Shown here piece by piece: positions 27,061-35,954 of a stretch of 64,000 nt of DNA. The position numbers were made by a program, and so were the translations under genes. The first letter of the stretch is position 1; each line of letters starts with the position of its first letter. The notes under the pieces are model-generated. The model was not told where the DNA came from, searched no databases, and saw only the letters and a program-made list of their open reading frames with translations. Source of the DNA: CALAGB01 sp963713965 (GTDB taxonomy: Bacteria > Chloroflexota > Chloroflexia > Thermomicrobiales > Thermomicrobiaceae); NCBI GenBank assembly GCA_963713965.1, contig OY970217.1, positions 2,418,001 to 2,482,000 on the forward strand, in the 5' to 3' direction.

Positions 27061-28686
27061 GTGGCACAGATGACTGGGGGACAGGCCCTCGTCCAATCAG
27101 TACTCAAACACGGGGTCGACGTGATTTTCGGTCTCCCCGGTGTTCAGCTCGACTGGGCGTTCGACGCCCTCTACGACGCCAAGGACCAAGTCAAGGTCTA
27201 TCACACGCGACACGAGCAGGCGACGTCCTATATGGCGGACGGCTATGCGCGCACGACGGGTCGGGTTGGCACCTGCCTCGTCGTTCCAGGCCCCGGCCTG
27301 CTGAACGCTATGGCCGGGCTCTCCACTGCCTACGCCACTTGTTCACCGGTGCTGTGCATTTCCGGCCAGATCCAGTCCGATCTGATCGAGGTCGGGCGCG
27401 GCGTGCTGCATGAGATTCCGAATCAGCTGGAGATGGTCCGCTCCGTCACCAAGTGGTCGGGCCGCGCCATGAAGCCGGAAGATGTACCCGGCATGGTGAC
27501 CGAAGCCTTCCGCCAATTGCGCACCGGCCGCACGCGGCCAGTAGAGATCGAGATCCCACCCGACGTGCTGCAGGCGGTTGGCAACGTCGAGCTGATGGAG
27601 CCGATCACTCCGTCTCGCCCTTCGGGTGATCCGGACGCGCTGGAGCAGGCGGCCAAGGCGCTGGGCGAGGCCAAGAGCCCTGTCATCTTTGTCGGTGGCG
27701 GTATTTTGCAGGCCGAAGCTTGGGATGAGCTGCGCGAGCTGGCCGAGATGCTGCAGGCGCCGGTCATCATGTCGAGTAGCGGCAAGGGTGCCATCTCCTC
27801 TCGGCACTACCTGGCCCAGAATTATCACGCCAGCATGGAGCTACTCCCGAAATCTGACGCCATCTTTGTGGTTGGTACGCGCTTCGCCCAGCCGGTGCGT
27901 TCGAACTGGAACCCGGAAGAGCACCACACCATCATCCAGATGGACGTCGACAGCGACGAGGTCGGGCGCAACTACCGGCCGGAGATCGGCATCGTGTCCG
28001 ACGCCAAGAGCGGTCTGACCGATCTCATCAACCGCGTTCCGAAGCACAACCGCAAGCGCGAGTCACGCAAGGAAGAGATGGAAGATCTGAAGGAGCGCAT
28101 CGAGGACAGCTTCTTCGAGGTCCAGCCACAAGCCGCCTTTGCCTCTGTCATTCGCGAGGAGCTTCCGGACGACGGCATCGCTGTGGCCGAGAGCACCCAG
28201 GTTGGTTACTGGATGCACAACGCCTTCCCAGTCTACAAGCCACGAACCTACCTGACCTCCGGCTATCAGGGGACGCTGGGCTACGGCTTTGCCACCGCGC
28301 TCGGTGCGCAGGTCGGTAACCCGGACAAGAAGGTCGTCTCGGTGAATGGCGACGGCGGCTTCATGTATAACGTGCAGGAGCTGTCGACCATGGCGATGCA
28401 CAAGATCAACATGGTGGGCATCGTTTTCACGGACAACGCCTATGGCAACGTCAAGCGCATTCAGCAGCAGACGTTCCATGGCCGTACCATCGCCTCGACG
28501 CTCAAGAATCCCGACTTCGCCAAGCTGGCCGAACTCTTCGGCGTGGTTGGCATGCGGGCCAACAGCCCGGACGACCTGCGTTCCGTGCTGCGTAGCGCGT
28601 TGAAGATGGATGCGCCGGTCCTCATCGAGGTGCCGGTGGGCGAGATGCCGAGCATCTGGCCGATCGTGCGCCCGACCGAGCGGTAG
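27061..28686 (+). CDS. Thiamine-diphosphate enzyme, acetolactate-synthase-like
   Basis: A 541-residue member of the POX/AHAS family. The N-terminal PYR domain has the catalytic glutamate in HTRHEQATSYMADGYAR; the central domain follows; and the C-terminal PP domain carries the TPP-Mg motif GDGGFMYNVQELSTM and later DNAYGN. The GTG at 27061 is preferred to the longer frame at 26965 because AAAGGA lies six bases before it. There is no small regulatory subunit gene nearby, and the gene stands alone, so a catabolic decarboxylase or oxalyl-CoA/benzoylformate-decarboxylase-like function is as likely as branched-chain amino-acid synthesis. Confidence 0.88.
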   Translation: MAQMTGGQALVQSVLKHGVDVIFGLPGVQLDWAFDALYDAKDQVKVYHTRHEQATSYMADGYARTTGRVGTCLVVPGPGLLNAMAGLSTAYATCSPVLCISGQIQSDLIEVGRGVLHEIPNQLEMVRSVTKWSGRAMKPEDVPGMVTEAFRQLRTGRTRPVEIEIPPDVLQAVGNVELMEPITPSRPSGDPDALEQAAKALGEAKSPVIFVGGGILQAEAWDELRELAEMLQAPVIMSSSGKGAISSRHYLAQNYHASMELLPKSDAIFVVGTRFAQPVRSNWNPEEHHTIIQMDVDSDEVGRNYRPEIGIVSDAKSGLTDLINRVPKHNRKRESRKEEMEDLKERIEDSFFEVQPQAAFASVIREELPDDGIAVAESTQVGYWMHNAFPVYKPRTYLTSGYQGTLGYGFATALGAQVGNPDKKVVSVNGDGGFMYNVQELSTMAMHKINMVGIVFTDNAYGNVKRIQQQTFHGRTIASTLKNPDFAKLAELFGVVGMRANSPDDLRSVLRSALKMDAPVLIEVPVGEMPSIWPIVRPTER

Positions 28687-28691
28687 TACAG

Positions 28692-28791
28692 CCCTCACCC
28701 CGGCCCCTCTCCCAGAATTGGGAGAGGGGAGACGACAAAATCCCTCTCCTGATCGTCGGGAGAGGGTGGCGAGCTTGCGAGCCGGGTGAGG
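28692..28791. repeat. Palindromic REP-like element, copy 1
   Basis: Outer arms CCTCACCCCGGC and GCCGGGTGAGG enclose two hairpins: CCCCTCTCCCA/TGGGAGAGGGG and CCCTCTCC/GGGAGAGGG. The layout repeats at 56212-56346 with different inner sequence. It lies directly between the TPP-enzyme stop and the cytochrome c stop, as expected for an extragenic repeat that may also help terminate both. Confidence 0.8.
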
Positions 28792-28798
28792 CCGGCGC

Positions 28799-29257
28799 TT
28801 ATTTCAAACTCTCGATATAAGCCACTATGTCGGCTACGTGGTCATCCTGCTGGATCTGCTGGCTAAACGGATCGAGCGCGGCGCTCATCACGCTGGGTCC
28901 GTACCCAGCTACGATTTTCGTGTCTGGGTTGAGGATGCTCTCACGCAGGTAGTTCGTGTCCGCCACCACGGTCGAGCCGTCATTGATCTTCACCTGGCTT
29001 CCAGCCAGCCCCTTCATCGTTGGACCGGCGGCATTCCCACCATCGGTGGTGTGGCAGACGTTGCAGCGATATTGCTGGAAAAGGACTTTCCCTTGGGCCA
29101 CCATAGCTTCCTGCGACAGAGGCCCGACTGAGCTGCTCGTCGTGGTGGGTGTCGTCGTGCTGGAGGGTGTCTCGGCCGTCTTGAAGGCGACGTACGAAAA
29201 GACGACGACCGCGATCAAAACCACGACCACCACGATCAGGCCGTTGCGAGAGAACAC
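28799..29257 (-). CDS. Membrane-anchored monoheme cytochrome c
   Basis: A 152-residue protein with one N-terminal membrane helix (residues 6-25), a Thr/Ser-rich linker, and a class I cytochrome c domain with heme motif CNVCH. The sixth ligand is probably the Met in GPSVMSAALD. The end (ADIVAYIESLK) is like the cytochrome c domains fused to COX2. The start is GTG at 29257. It would carry electrons on the outer face of the membrane. No oxidase or quinol dehydrogenase gene is adjacent. Confidence 0.88.
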   Translation of the reverse strand: MFSRNGLIVVVVVLIAVVVFSYVAFKTAETPSSTTTPTTTSSSVGPLSQEAMVAQGKVLFQQYRCNVCHTTDGGNAAGPTMKGLAGSQVKINDGSTVVADTNYLRESILNPDTKIVAGYGPSVMSAALDPFSQQIQQDDHVADIVAYIESLK

Positions 29258-29473
29258 GACGAGTCGTACCTTCCACCAGACTTGATCGTCTGGAGCCGAG
29301 TGCGAATAGGGCTCGATCGTTGAGCCGTGGCCATGCCGAAGCCGGCTGCGGCAATCGCCGAACCAAGGATATCCCAGGTGGAATCGCTTGACGCCAGGAG
29401 ATGTGCAGCCGTTCGAGCGGGAAAGGTCTGACTTATGCTTCCGAACGGCGCGTTAGAGGTGGCCTGAATCGAG

Positions 29474-29929
29474 CTAACGGTTGCGCCACGTTCGCAGTCC
29501 GGCCTCCGCCAGATGGAGTGAGATGCGCGTTCCCCTGCGCATCACACGGACGGCTCCACGAGCTCCGGTCGAGACGATGCGCATCGCGGCGCGGCGGCAA
29601 TTGGCCATGTCCTCGTCGACGTCGGCGCGGATCAGCCCAACCGCCATCAGATGCTCGTTGGCTACGTCGGACGGAATGCGGTCCAGCGTGAGACGGACGG
29701 CGCCCAGCAGCACGACCATATCATCCAGCTGTCCCAGCACCGGAACGATGCCGGGCACCAGGTCGATCGGCGAGAGCCCATAGCCGATCGCGCCCACGAG
29801 TGGCGCCTTGTCCAGCGCCGGGATGCGATCATCGGCCAGCAAGCGCTTCGTCAGGCGGGCATAGCGCGGTGAATGGCGCAGCAATGTCCCCAACATCTCG
29901 CGAAGTCCAGGTTGAGACACCGTACTCAT
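29474..29929 (-). CDS. DUF1232 (YkvA-like) protein
   Basis: A 151-residue protein with the DUF1232 core YGLSPIDLVPGIVPVLGQLD followed by a hydrophobic helix. The C-terminal 40 residues are basic. Function of the family is unknown. The ATG directly abuts a perfect 16-base palindrome at 29930-29945, which covers the ribosome-binding region. It lies 54 bases downstream of a diverged paralogue, so the two probably form an operon. Confidence 0.82.
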   Translation of the reverse strand: MSTVSQPGLREMLGTLLRHSPRYARLTKRLLADDRIPALDKAPLVGAIGYGLSPIDLVPGIVPVLGQLDDMVVLLGAVRLTLDRIPSDVANEHLMAVGLIRADVDEDMANCRRAAMRIVSTGARGAVRVMRRGTRISLHLAEAGLRTWRNR

Positions 29930-29945
29930 GATTGGAATTCCAATC
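29930..29945. promoter_or_regulatory. Perfect palindrome at the start of the DUF1232 gene
   Basis: GATTGGAATTCCAATC is its own reverse complement and sits immediately upstream of the ATG at 29929. It could be an operator or an RNA hairpin that hides the GGAA ribosome site. Confidence 0.45.
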
Positions 29946-29983
29946 GATACCTTCCCGACAGTGCCGGGCTTTGCTTCGAAGGA

Positions 29984-30538
29984 TCAGGATTGGTCGCGCT
30001 GGTCGTTGGCTCGCTCGGCTGAACGCGCCTGCCAGTTGCGGAAGGACCGGATCCCCTTACCGGTCAGCCGCCCAGCGACTCTGGCGCCGCCTTCGAGCGC
30101 ACGGGAACCTGTCTCCAGCGCCTTGGATGCCTCCCGCGAACCGATCTGACCGGCGCGTTTGGCCAGATCCCGCGAGTTCTGAAAGTCCCGCTCGACTTGC
30201 TCGCGGCTCAGCCCAACGGCTTCCAGATGGGCATTGGCGGTCTCGACGTCCATCTGGGTGAGAACGAAGCGAATCGTGCCGATCATCGAGAGGATGCGGC
30301 TGATCTGGTTCAGGATCGGCACGAAGCGGGTGAATCGAGAGGCTGGCCCATAGCCGAGCGGCCCAAGGATCTGGCTCTGCTGTGTCGCCGACATCTTCCC
30401 AGCCGTGACGAGGTTGACCGAGAGTTTCGCGTAGCTGGGGACGCGCTCGCCGACGTCCTTCAACGTCGCCATAATGCCGTCCTGACTTTCGTCAGATTGC
30501 TCTTCGATTGGTTCTGGCTGAAGTTCGTCGTCGCTCAT
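29984..30538 (-). CDS. Diverged DUF1232-like paralogue
   Basis: This 184-residue protein matches the downstream DUF1232 protein in layout: LGYGPASRFTRFVPILNQIS aligns with IGYGLSPIDLVPGIVPVLGQ, and ANAHLEAVGLSREQVERDF with ANEHLMAVGLIRADVDEDM. The SPIDLVP-type core is degenerate here. It has an acidic N-terminal extension and a basic C-terminus with GS-rich repeats. The ATG at 30538 has GGGATG upstream; a second ATG is at 30544. Function unknown; a tandem duplication is inferred. Confidence 0.7.
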   Translation of the reverse strand: MSDDELQPEPIEEQSDESQDGIMATLKDVGERVPSYAKLSVNLVTAGKMSATQQSQILGPLGYGPASRFTRFVPILNQISRILSMIGTIRFVLTQMDVETANAHLEAVGLSREQVERDFQNSRDLAKRAGQIGSREASKALETGSRALEGGARVAGRLTGKGIRSFRNWQARSAERANDQRDQS

Positions 30539-30665
30539 GATCATCCCACAGTTACGGAGTCGGGACGCAGCTTGCGTGGGACAATCCTATCACTGGGGAC
30601 TGCCGGAGCCGCCCGCGCCGCCTGGAGGCGAGACACGGGCGGGCTCACTCGTCGCTGCGCTGTCG

Positions 30666-32192
30666 TTAGTTGCGTCCGGCGCGTCCTGGTTCGGCGGGGT
30701 GACTGGCCAGCGACAGCACCGCCTGCGCTCCCACCGCCACTTCCGAGCCGATCGTCCCGTCGGCCTCCACCAGGATGGCTGAGGGTGTTCCCGTGGCCCC
30801 AAAGGCTCTCCCCGTGGTGAACCCGTGATCCAGCACCACGGTCGACCGGAGTCCCAACTGCTGGTTGGCGTCCACCGTCCCCGTGCTCACGATCAGCAGC
30901 TTGGGGGCGTCTTTAGGTCGACTCGTCTCCCAGTCCTTCAGTTCCCCCAGCATGCGTTGACAGAAGCCACAGCCCGGATTCCAGAAGAGGAGCAGGGTCC
31001 GCTCGCCTCGGAAGCCAGCCAGCTTCACCGTTTTGCCACTCAGGTCGGGTAAGGCTACGTCCGGTGATGCCGTCCCCAGTCGACTGGCGGGTGATGGCGC
31101 ACTCCCGTTGCCATTCCCATTGCTGGCCGGTCGAGGAGCCGCTGGCACCGATGGTTGTCCGGTGGCGGTGTGGACCAACTGGCGGATCTGCTCGGCCCCC
31201 ATGGCCAGCGGACTCTGGATGCGACCGTCGCTCCCGATCAAGACGGCACCCGGTGTCCCATGCGACTGATAGGACTCGGCTACCTCGCGGTCGTCTTGCA
31301 GCAGGATCTGGGTTACGCCATGCTCGGTCCCCTTGGTCCGGTTCTCCTCCACCGATCCCCGGCTGATCAACGCCAGGGTGAGGCGGTTCGTGTGGTCCCG
31401 TTGCCACGTCCCGATCTCCGGGAGCAGAGCATTGCAGGGTCCACAGTGCGGATCGGAGAAGAGGAGGAGGGTCGGTTTGCCGGCCGCCCGCAAGGCATCC
31501 AGGGTGAGCGTTTCGCCGTGGAGCCCCTTGAGACTGAACGATGGCGCGGCCGAGCCAACGGGCAGTCCGGCGGCCGGAGCGGTCGGTTGTGCCGCGGGAC
31601 GTGGAGCCCCGTCCGGCAGTCCCGCTTCGAGCGACTCGACCCGCGCCAGGAGGCGACCGTTCTGCTGCAACAGATGCAGCAAGAGCCAACCTTCCCCGAT
31701 CAGGACCAGGGCCACAACGACGCCGACGACCACTCCCGCGATCTCGACCCCGGAGCGATCGCCCAGCCAGCCGACGGCACTGGTTCCGGCATCGTGCGCG
31801 CCGGCCAGCACCACGAACCCGGCGATGACCGCCAGGACGGTGTTGCGGACGACCGTGGACCAGCCGACGGGCTCCGAATGCAGCTGACCGAAGCAATGGC
31901 AGTCGGGGGCCTGACCACGGGCCATGGTGACGCCGATCCCGGCAATGAAGAGCAGCAGGAGCGTCAAGGCGGCCAGACCACCCCACCAGGCGGAGGCCAG
32001 CGGGATGAGGAGAACAGCGGTGGCGAGCTCCGCCAGGGGCAAGAGCAGACCAAAAGGACCCGCCAGGAAGGACGGCACGCCAAAACCGGACATCGCCTGG
32101 CGTGAGCCAGGGAGATCCATGAGCTTGGCCAGACCGGCCACCACGAAGACGGCCGCCAACACCAGACGCGCCGCCAGCAATACCAAATCCAC
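30666..32192 (-). CDS. MauE-like membrane domain fused to two thioredoxin-like domains
   Basis: The first 150 residues form about four membrane helices of the MauE/DoxX type, including the characteristic DCHCFGQL loop. Two TlpA/thioredoxin-like domains follow, each with an intact redox pair: CGPC (SDPHCGPCNALL) and CGFC (NPGCGFCQRML). The preferred start is GTG at 32192, with GGGAGG six bases upstream, giving 508 residues; the frame is open further upstream without a ribosome site. The protein should move electrons or disulfides across or at the membrane. It is divergent from a gene for an exported protein with about 70 cysteines, a likely client or partner. Confidence 0.85.
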   Translation of the reverse strand: MDLVLLAARLVLAAVFVVAGLAKLMDLPGSRQAMSGFGVPSFLAGPFGLLLPLAELATAVLLIPLASAWWGGLAALTLLLLFIAGIGVTMARGQAPDCHCFGQLHSEPVGWSTVVRNTVLAVIAGFVVLAGAHDAGTSAVGWLGDRSGVEIAGVVVGVVVALVLIGEGWLLLHLLQQNGRLLARVESLEAGLPDGAPRPAAQPTAPAAGLPVGSAAPSFSLKGLHGETLTLDALRAAGKPTLLLFSDPHCGPCNALLPEIGTWQRDHTNRLTLALISRGSVEENRTKGTEHGVTQILLQDDREVAESYQSHGTPGAVLIGSDGRIQSPLAMGAEQIRQLVHTATGQPSVPAAPRPASNGNGNGSAPSPASRLGTASPDVALPDLSGKTVKLAGFRGERTLLLFWNPGCGFCQRMLGELKDWETSRPKDAPKLLIVSTGTVDANQQLGLRSTVVLDHGFTTGRAFGATGTPSAILVEADGTIGSEVAVGAQAVLSLASHPAEPGRAGRN

Positions 32193-32663
32193 GTCGACCT
32201 CCCGCTCGTCAGTCGATCTACCCTGGACGGATGAGTGATCTCCCAGAATACACGTGCGACCTGCAAATTCTAGCACCGCCGTCGACTGAACGTAAAATCA
32301 GCATCCAGAGCGATCCGTGCCATCAGAATGGTGCCCCGTTGGCGCGTACGAGTCTCGCCATTTGCCCATGAGAAAGCGTGTTTCTCCGTTGGTAAGTGAT
32401 TGGTAAGTGGCGGTTGTTATGATGGATGCACGAATAAGTTCGGACGCCGTTGCGCGACGGCCAATCGGTTTCGGCACCTCGAGACCTTTCCCGCCCAATT
32501 GAATTGCGTGCGACCGCAGGATTGCGACGAGCGTGGACGACCGGGACCCGTCGGTGGGACGTCTCCCGAAGACGCTCGACAGGGTTGGGAACACGGCAGC
32601 GCGATGGCGACCCGAGACACAGCAACTACGTCAGTTATCGACAGCCCGAGGGGAGAATAGGGG
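32193..32663. other. Divergent intergenic region with an 11-base-spaced direct repeat
   Basis: No convincing gene. TTGGTAAGTG occurs twice, at 32389-32398 and 32400-32409, one DNA turn apart. A -10-like TATGAT follows at 32418-32423 on the plus strand, so the repeats cover the place of the -35 box, as for an activator-dependent promoter of the cysteine-rich gene. The transcript leader would then be about 230 bases. Confidence 0.45.
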
Positions 32664-34004
32664 ATGCAAGACTGGCGCTTTGATGAGATCACCCGTTCGC
32701 TGGGTAAGGCGACTTCACGCCGGCAGGTACTCAAAGGACTGCTTGGTGGCGTTGCGGCGGCCGTGGTGGGAGGGGCGGCCAAGAAAACGTCTGCCGCGCC
32801 ATTCTCGTTTCCATGGTTCGGCGCTGACCCGTTTGGAAGCAGTCGCGCGACGTGCAGCCCGGCGGTGTGCGAGAAACGTGCCGCTGCGGATATGCAGACG
32901 TGCTTCAAAGTCTGCAGCCAGGAAGCGTGTAGTCCGAACTGGTTCGGGGCGTTGTTCGGTGGAGGAGTGGATTCCCGGACCGTCTGCCGTGGCTGTCGAG
33001 CCACCTGTGCGATCAACCATAGCCTGGCGGTCCAGGAATGTCGGTCACGCGGGTGCTCCGGCAGCGAAGAGTGCTGCGATGGGATATGCGTCGATCGTGG
33101 GTTCGACGCGAACAACTGCGGCACGTGCGGCCATGCCTGTGCCGACGGTGAAATCTGCGAAGACGGTGAATGTCACTGCGGCGATGGGAACACCGATTGT
33201 GGTGACCAGTGCGTCGACACGCGGTCGAATCACGACAACTGCGGCGCGTGCGGCCAGATGTGCACCGGATGTGAAGTGTGTGTCGCCGGCCAATGCACGT
33301 CAATCTGCGGAGAAACCGCGGTCTGCTGTAACGATCAGTGCGTGCCGTTATGTCCCGGGGGTTCAGCACCAAATCCACAGACGTGCGAATGCGATGTCTG
33401 TAACGGGCAGATCGACGGCGCGGCCTGCGACGCCAACGACTCGACGATGCTTTGCTGCCAGGAGCAATGCGTCAGCAACCAATGTCCGCAAGGCAAGACG
33501 TTCAGCCTCGATACGTGCAACTGCGAGTGCAACGAATCCTGCCAAGGGGGCCAACTTCAGGATCCGGAGACGTGTGCGTGTCAGGATCTGTGCGCCAACG
33601 TCACCTGCGACGAGTGCCAGGAATGTGATCCAACTTCGGGCGTCTGCATCCAGACCGACGACGGGGCGGAGTGCGGCAACGGGACCTGTTGCGCTGGCGT
33701 CTGTACAGCTGATGGAGGTAGTTGCTGCCCCGACGATGCGCATCGCTGTTATGACCAGACGGGCGCCGTCGGACCTTGCTGCGCAACTGGCCAGGGCTGT
33801 GTAGCGAAGGCGAGTGATGCCGCGACCTGGGACGACTACACGTGCTGTCCGATTATCACCAACTCAACATCTGGAGATAATGGCCGGCCGTATCCCGCGC
33901 TGCCGGACGGCACCTGCTGCGCCGGGGCCAACTACTGGGTCGTCAATTGCCTTGAAGGTGGTTGGACGTGCTGTGATCGGAACAACGGTGGCCTGTGTTG
34001 CTGA
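32664..34004 (+). CDS. Tat-exported cysteine-rich protein
   Basis: A 446-residue protein with a twin-arginine signal (TSRRQVLKGLLGG, Arg19-Arg20, then an Ala/Val-rich core ending TSAAP). The mature part has about 70 cysteines, roughly one residue in six. Two copies of a unit of the form CxxxCVDxxxxxxNCGxCGxxC lie near residues 135-210, and the C-terminus ends in CC. No transmembrane anchor or sortase signal follows. Tat export implies folding or cofactor loading in the cytoplasm before secretion, surprising for a disulfide-rich protein; metal binding is an alternative. A purine-rich GAGGGGAGAATAGGGG precedes the ATG. I recognise the general pattern from Chloroflexota and myxobacterial secreted proteins, without a known function. 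Confidence 0.85.
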   Translation: MQDWRFDEITRSLGKATSRRQVLKGLLGGVAAAVVGGAAKKTSAAPFSFPWFGADPFGSSRATCSPAVCEKRAAADMQTCFKVCSQEACSPNWFGALFGGGVDSRTVCRGCRATCAINHSLAVQECRSRGCSGSEECCDGICVDRGFDANNCGTCGHACADGEICEDGECHCGDGNTDCGDQCVDTRSNHDNCGACGQMCTGCEVCVAGQCTSICGETAVCCNDQCVPLCPGGSAPNPQTCECDVCNGQIDGAACDANDSTMLCCQEQCVSNQCPQGKTFSLDTCNCECNESCQGGQLQDPETCACQDLCANVTCDECQECDPTSGVCIQTDDGAECGNGTCCAGVCTADGGSCCPDDAHRCYDQTGAVGPCCATGQGCVAKASDAATWDDYTCCPIITNSTSGDNGRPYPALPDGTCCAGANYWVVNCLEGGWTCCDRNNGGLCC

Positions 34005-34085
34005 CGGTCGGAGCAACCGAGCAGGTCGGAGAGGAAACCTATCAAACGACTAATCGATCGTGAGGTCGGCTGACGTTCGTCGCGA

Positions 34086-35951
34086 TCACTGCACTGTCAA
34101 GCGGCGGTAAACGTCGGCCAGCTTGAACGAGAGGGCGCGGATGTCCTCGACGACGACGTAGTGGCTGCGGCCGAACATGTAGGGCAGATAATCTCGCCCT
34201 TCAGCGTCGATGGTCAGGGCGAAGGTTGCAACACCCTTTTGCCGGGCATCGAGGAGCGCCTTGCGCGTATCCTCGATGCCGTAGCGGCCGCCGTAGCCAT
34301 CGAAATCGTTCGGCCGCCCGTCAGAGAGCATCAGCAGTAATCTGATGCGGGCTGGTTGCTGAATGAGTGCCTGAGTGACGTGCCGCACAGCCGGACCGAT
34401 GCGCGTGTATGAGCCGGGCGCGATCCCGGCGACGCGCCCCTTCACCGTCTGGGTGTACTGCTCGTCAAATGCCTTGAGTATCGAGACTTCAACGCGCTTG
34501 CGCGTGCTGCTGGTAAACCCGAAGACGGCGTAGCGATCATCGAGCATGGTGAGCGCCTCACACAGGAAGACAATGGCGCGGCGCGTGACCTCGATCACCT
34601 GATCGTTGCGCGGGTCATCGTCGATCCAAGCGCCCGTGGAGCCGCTCAGGTCGACCAGTACGCCAAGAGCGATGTTCCGCTCTCGTTCCAGGATGCGACT
34701 GTAGAGTTTGTCGCTCGGCGAGAAGCCGGCGTAGCGATCGGCATGAGCGTCAACGATGGCGTCCAGATCGAGCTCGTCACCGTCGAGCTGGCGCGTCAAG
34801 CGTGTCCGCTCCGGACGGAGCGCCTCGAACTGCTGCTTGATGTGGGCGATGAGGGGCGCGTTCTGGCGCAGGATGCGGTCAACCGCCTCGCTGCTGCCCC
34901 CTTTAGGATGACGCAGGCGGACCGCGCACCATTCCTTCTGATACGCGTTGATTCGATGATCCCACTCGTCGTATAGGATGGCGCCAGCCTTCTCGGCGTC
35001 ACTCAGCGGCACCTGCTGGAAGGTCATGGTTGGCTCGCGGTCACCCATGCTTAGCTGAACCGATTGGCGTCCACCACGAGTCGCACGTCGATCTCGAGCG
35101 TTCATCTGCTCCGGCGAACGCACGTCGACCACCAGCGGATCGTGGCGCGACTTGGTACGCGGCGGCCCGACCTCCGCCTGGCGACGCTCTTCCTCGTCAA
35201 AGTCGATCGGTGTGACGGCGCGGATCTGGTCATAGCGGATGCGCCCACGATAGTGGACCGGGATGAAGGGGCCGTCGCTGGTCGTCGGGATGGACGCGGC
35301 CGCCTGCAATACGTATCGACGCACGGTGGCGACGTTGTCAGCGAACAGAACCTCGTCAATGTCGGAGAGCGTCACGCCGGTCTGTTCCTCGAGTTGCTGG
35401 TCAGAAGGCATTGTCTCGAGCGGGTGGGCCAGCAGGTGACGCAGCAGTGATTCTTGCGGGTGCACGTCTGCTATTCCCCGGATCGTGCGTCGCTCAAGCG
35501 CGTCGGAGCGGAGCCAAAGTAGATCATCCTTCAGACCGGGCCAATGCCGAACTAGCTGACGATCGAGCCATTCACCGTGCAGGATCTCATAGAGCCCCAG
35601 CGCCTGACCGGACTGGTCACTGTGCATTAACGCCTCGACGTCCAGCGCACCGCTGCGTGCCTGCAGCACTTTCCAGGCGGCCATGACCCGATAGAGGCGC
35701 CGCGCTCCCGCTCGATCGCTGAAACCGGTCACGACAGAGGGGAAAAAGATGGTGCGACCGTCCGAATAGCTCCCGCTCGTCGCTCCGGCGGTGCCGCTGA
35801 CACGCAGCGTGCCGTCCGAGAGAGCCGTGACGTAGAGGGCCAGTGTCCCCTCAACCTCTGAAAAAAGAAGGCGAAACTCCTGATCGGCTGGCGACGCTTG
35901 CTCGCCGCCATCGGACCTGGTTGGGATGAGCCGGTCTATCCAGCGGCGCAT
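34086..35951 (-). CDS. VWA-domain protein of the NorD/CbbO type
   Basis: A 621-residue protein whose C-terminal 200 residues are a von Willebrand A domain with a MIDAS motif in VDLSGSTGAW (near residue 433) and LLLMLSDGRPNDFDGYGG. The N-terminal 400 residues are helical and match the long NorD/CbbO architecture. With the MoxR ATPase encoded just upstream (3-base gap, minus strand) it should form an ATP-driven complex that inserts metals into, or remodels, a target enzyme. Nitric oxide reductase and Rubisco, the classic targets, are not encoded in the window. Confidence 0.88.
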   Translation of the reverse strand: MRRWIDRLIPTRSDGGEQASPADQEFRLLFSEVEGTLALYVTALSDGTLRVSGTAGATSGSYSDGRTIFFPSVVTGFSDRAGARRLYRVMAAWKVLQARSGALDVEALMHSDQSGQALGLYEILHGEWLDRQLVRHWPGLKDDLLWLRSDALERRTIRGIADVHPQESLLRHLLAHPLETMPSDQQLEEQTGVTLSDIDEVLFADNVATVRRYVLQAAASIPTTSDGPFIPVHYRGRIRYDQIRAVTPIDFDEEERRQAEVGPPRTKSRHDPLVVDVRSPEQMNARDRRATRGGRQSVQLSMGDREPTMTFQQVPLSDAEKAGAILYDEWDHRINAYQKEWCAVRLRHPKGGSSEAVDRILRQNAPLIAHIKQQFEALRPERTRLTRQLDGDELDLDAIVDAHADRYAGFSPSDKLYSRILERERNIALGVLVDLSGSTGAWIDDDPRNDQVIEVTRRAIVFLCEALTMLDDRYAVFGFTSSTRKRVEVSILKAFDEQYTQTVKGRVAGIAPGSYTRIGPAVRHVTQALIQQPARIRLLLMLSDGRPNDFDGYGGRYGIEDTRKALLDARQKGVATFALTIDAEGRDYLPYMFGRSHYVVVEDIRALSFKLADVYRRLTVQ

Positions 35952-35954
35952 CGG

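Noticed and set aside
26772..27413. Plus-strand frame of 213 codons overlapping the TPP enzyme
   Set aside because: Arg/Ser-rich translation without motifs; the TPP enzyme in another frame is certain.
32417..33124. Minus-strand frame of 235 codons across the cysteine-rich gene start
   Set aside because: It overlaps the Tat signal region on the opposite strand and its translation is Arg/Pro/Ser-rich without a fold.
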